Source: Arthrobacter sp. Hiyo8 (GTDB lineage: Bacteria > Actinomycetota > Actinomycetes > Actinomycetales > Micrococcaceae). Taken from it: a stretch of 64,000 bases of DNA. Positions 60,944 through 64,000 of the stretch are shown here, piece by piece (the stretch's first letter is position 1; every line of letters starts with the position of its first letter). Under the pieces are notes generated by a model, which saw only the letters and a list, made by a program, of their open reading frames with translations, was not told the origin of the DNA and searched no databases. The DNA lies in contig AP014719.1 in assembly GCA_001549895.1 (NCBI GenBank), positions 1,116,001 through 1,180,000 on the forward strand, in the 5' to 3' direction. The translations under genes were made by a program, and so were the position numbers.

Positions 60944-63657
60944 GACTGCGCGGTTCCTTCAAGCTCGCTCCTCGATGAGATTCCCATTTTCGTGAAGATT
61001 TGGTAAAGGTGGCCTTCCACTGTGCGCACGGAAACTTGCAACTGGTTGGCTACCTCTTTGTTACTCAACCCTTGACTGGCCATCTTTGCAACCTGACGCT
61101 CCTTTCCGTCAGTTCGGGTCCAAAAGTGTGAGGTGTCAGGGGAAGTACCGGCACGGTCCCGACCAAGCGGTCCAGCCGTTGCTGGGCCAGCCTTGCGGAC
61201 GCTGAATCGCCGGCTTCCCGGGCGATGTCCAAGGCCAGGACGGCACAGCGGGACTCCACCGCATCCAATTTCAGTTCCTGGGCAACCGAAGCTGCAAGTA
61301 GTAACGTCTTCGGGTCCTTCTTGCGGGTTCCCTCCGCCACCATCCGGTTGACTGCGGCCATCTTGCCCTGGCGGCGGGACGAAACCTGCTCCAGGAGCAA
61401 CAGTTCCTCCTCGGTGCCGTGGACGGTGGCGCCGAAGAGGCTGATGGACGCCGTGGTGATCCGTCCTTTCGCCAAATCCCGGTTGGCGGACTCGATGAGG
61501 CTTTGCTTCGCCCCGGGATCCTTCAGCCAACGCCTGGCCATCTTGACGCAGAATTCGGCCATCCAGGCGGGGAACCAGGCCGTTTCCCCTTGTCCCTTTT
61601 CGGCCAATTCGAGAAAAGTCCGGGATTCCTTCACGTCTCCGGCCTGGGCGTACGCAAAAGCGAGCGCGGAGTAGGCCAGTGCTGGTCCGTAGTAGTTGCG
61701 CCTGATCTCCAACTGCGCCTGGGCGCCCAGCAGGGTGTCGATCGCGACTGAAGCCCGTCCTGCGTAGGTGTAGGAAACGCCCAGCGCCAGTTCGGCGGCA
61801 CCGCCAAGATAATGGATGTTCTTTGGTTGCTGATCGAGGGTCGCAGTCAGCATCCGGGCTAGTTCTTCCCACTGTCCGCTGCACAGGAGTGCGGCAAACA
61901 AGCCTTCGGACAACCAGTTGTGCAACCGCGGCCGCGCCTTTGCACGCTGTATCTTGTGCCTCAGCTCGCGCGCCAGCTCGATCGCTTCCATTTCCCTGCC
62001 CAACACCGCCCAGGCCATGATCAGCAGGCTCCCGCAGCTCAGCCTTTGTTGAAGATCGATGCCGTCCCGGTACTCCTGCTCCAAGGCTTCGGCAACTTCG
62101 GCATACTCGCCCTGATGGACGTGGAGCTCGAAACTCGCGAGCCTGAGCATCCCGCTTGCCCGTTCGATTTCCGTGGCATCCGCTCCGGTTTCCTGCGATC
62201 GGCGGGAAAGATCCTCCCGGGCCTCGGCGATGAGGCCGGGTATTTGGAGGTGCCCACCTGGAACCCACAGCAGCGCGCTGCAGAGTTCCTGGACATAGTC
62301 CGCGTAGTCATACGCCGGGAGGCGCCGAAGCTGCTCGGGCGTCACATCCTTCAAAGCGGCCACCGCGGCCTCGTGCTCGGCCAGAATAACGTGGGAAACG
62401 CAGCGCTGCTGGGCGGCAGCCACCCATTCCTTGTCCTCGCGGCCGATCTGCCGGGCGCATTCCAAGGCGAACCAGGGATCGAATTGCCTGTTCGCTGCCG
62501 TCGCAGCTGCCAGTGCCACTCCTGGTTCAAGGGTTTCGCGGACATTCAGTGTCGAAGAGGCAAAGCCCAGGAGCGCCTCGGCATCAAGGTCCCGGGTGAT
62601 GCTGCCGATCACCCCGGCGGCGAGCCGCCGCAGTTCATTCCGCCGTGGCAGATCCATCCAGCCCCGAATAACCTCACCCATGTACTCGTCTCGCAGCGCC
62701 ACCCGGCGGGCGCCTGACGGTTCGACGCGCAGGTAGCCGGACCACTCCATCTCGGCAACCACTTCAGGTTCCAGGACGTCCAAGAGCACGGCGAGCGGGG
62801 CCGTTCGAATGAGGGCAAGCAGCTCCAGGGCTTCCTGGACCGCGGGGTCTCCCGGGCCAGGCGCGAGCGGACCAGGTCGGTCAGGACTTCAGCGGAAGAA
62901 AGGTGGATTTCGCCCTTCATCGCCCAAACCTGTCCGGCCAGGTGCAGGTTGCCTGAGCGGAGCTGTTCGGTGACGATGGCCTGGAGCACCAAGGGATTTC
63001 CACCGCTGGACGCGTGCAAAGCGCTTGCAGCAGTAGCGGTCACCCGTTTTCCAAGGACGCCGCTCAGTAATTTAGCAACTTCCGCCCGTGAAAAAACCTG
63101 AAGTTCAACTTCGTCCAGGAGGCCGTCTTTCAACAGCCTGATCAGGTCTTCTGGCATGTCTGTGGCTTGGCGGACAGTGACGAGGACTTTCGCTGTCCCA
63201 CTGATTAACAAGTGCACCAGAAGGGCCGTGCTCATGCTGTCCAAAGCGGGCAGTTCCGAAAGGACCAAGAGCACTTCGCGCCCCGCGGCGTCCGAACTTA
63301 TCAAATGCGATATGCCGTGGATGATCGCGCCAGGGGAATCTGCGGCATCGACGGGAAGCCTCGCCACCAGATGGGCCAGCGCCCCAAAAGGAGTGCTGAC
63401 GTCCGTGGAGCCGTGGAGGTGCAGGACGTGAGTCTTTGGAGTGAGCCGGGCCTCAACCGAACGGCGAAAGTCGCTTTGCCGACGCCCGGCGCGCCAACCA
63501 CCACCACTCCGTACAAAGACGGGTCGCCGAGCGCGTCGATAACCGTGTTCTGAAGATCCTGCCGGACCAGGGACGACCATTTTCGACGCTCTGCAGCGCC
63601 CAGTGCTTGCCGCTCCGTTGCGGGTCGCTCTGCTTCAGACTCCGGTGTTGCTCGCAA
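60940..63657 (-). CDS. LuxR-type STAND regulator D (frameshifted)
   Basis: About 905 residues. Intact Walker A YGVVVVGAPGVGKATFAVRL; the Walker B position lacks its acidic residue pair (VLLVLSELPALDS). Middle region of helical repeats, then GLSNKEVANQLQVSVRTVEGHLYQIFTKMGISSRSEL. Frameshifts near 63470, 62845 and 61100. The only upstream start is TTG 63657, with an in-frame stop just before it. First gene of a D-C pair with 4 bp overlap; B-A form a second overlapping pair downstream. Confidence 0.85.
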
Positions 63658-63846
63658 TTTAGATCACGCTACCTTCGCAGCTCTGGCGGACGTGACGTTC
63701 AGCGGGTCGTTTGCTTTTGTATTTCCTCTTCACCCCCAGCAGTGATTTGCAAAGTATCATAGCGATCGGCGTGAATCAATTAGCCAGCCGACTAACGATC
63801 AGGGTACTTGTTAACCACCGAAATGAGTGCACGTAGGCCCACGCTG
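63658..63846. promoter_or_regulatory. Upstream region of regulator D
   Basis: A 189 bp stretch, AT-richer than its surroundings between 63700 and 63800. AGGGTACTTGTTAACCACCG (63801-63820) combines degenerate forms of the GGGTACTCG and TTAACCACTCG motifs found in the other LuxR-island intergenic regions. Confidence 0.4.
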
Positions 63847-64000
63847 CTAGGCCTTGACGGGGTGGAACTTCTGCTGGGCGGCAAGCAAACCTTGAGTCAT
63901 CAATACCTCGACGGCATCCGCAGCTTCATCCAGGAGGAATGGCAGCTCCTTTTTCTCGGAAGCTCCAAAATCCCTGAGGACATAATCCGCGGTGTCCATT
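63847..64000 (-). CDS. C-terminal end of an unidentified protein (partial)
   Basis: The last 50 residues of a minus-strand gene entering from the right edge: MDTADYVLRDFGASEKKELP, then FLLDEAADAVEVLMTQGLLA, ending QQKFHPVKA before TAG. It is acidic and helical with no cysteine or obvious motif. I do not recognise the family, and the upstream part lies outside the window. Confidence 0.55.
   Translation of the reverse strand, partial: MDTADYVLRDFGASEKKELPFLLDEAADAVEVLMTQGLLAAQQKFHPVKA

Overview
The window is GC-rich DNA from an actinobacterium, most likely of the Arthrobacter/Paenarthrobacter (Micrococcaceae) group. The evidence is the base composition, frequent GTG starts, the lpdA-punA-pmmB order known from other actinobacteria, a NnaR-type regulator, an SCO4848-type membrane protein and DUF222/HNH and DUF2505 proteins. 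No tRNA, rRNA, CRISPR array, insertion sequence or prophage was recognised.

Sequence quality matters here. More than 50 single-base frameshifts break otherwise well-conserved housekeeping genes (nasC, nirB, pmmB, mfd, sufS, sufU and others). Almost every one I examined is repaired by adding one G or C to a G/C run or to a CCCGGG or GGCC context. I treat them as sequencing or consensus errors and give each gene as one feature spanning its fragments.

Layout. 1-3.6 kb: end of the assimilatory nitrate reductase gene (nasC) and its FAD/[2Fe-2S] partner (nasB). 3.6-6.7 kb: a tyrosine phosphatase, a DUF222/HNH endonuclease and an orphan RelE-like toxin. 6.7-16.4 kb: lpdA, punA and pmmB, interrupted by a YcnI-type copper protein pair and a levan locus (levansucrase and GH32 levanase lipoprotein). 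16.5-25.6 kb: nitrite assimilation (nirD, nirB, siroheme methyltransferase, NnaR, and a NirB-like FAD oxidoreductase), with a sugar-porter/LacI pair inserted. GlnR-type half-sites lie upstream of nirB and of the FAD oxidoreductase. 25.7-30.4 kb: deoC, a small membrane protein and four secreted proteins, three of which carry TasA/camelysin-like (SipW-type) signal peptides. 30.4-39.7 kb: membrane hydrolase, mfd, DUF2505, SCO4848-type protein, nhaA, small membrane ORFs, sufU and sufS.

39.8-63.7 kb is the most unusual part. Five large LuxR-type STAND regulators (one alone, four in tandem) flank a cell-surface polysaccharide island. The island holds a PgaC-like glycosyltransferase, a NodB-like deacetylase with altered metal ligands, a GH18-like protein, two closely related secreted proteins of unknown function, a nucleotide-sugar epimerase and a UDP-sugar dehydrogenase. 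Recurrent intergenic motifs (CGGGT...ACTCG and CCAAGTAGT-ACCACTC) occur upstream of the regulators, the island genes and the TasA-like operon about 15-30 kb away. They suggest one regulon for an extracellular matrix. This is an inference from sequence and has not been tested.
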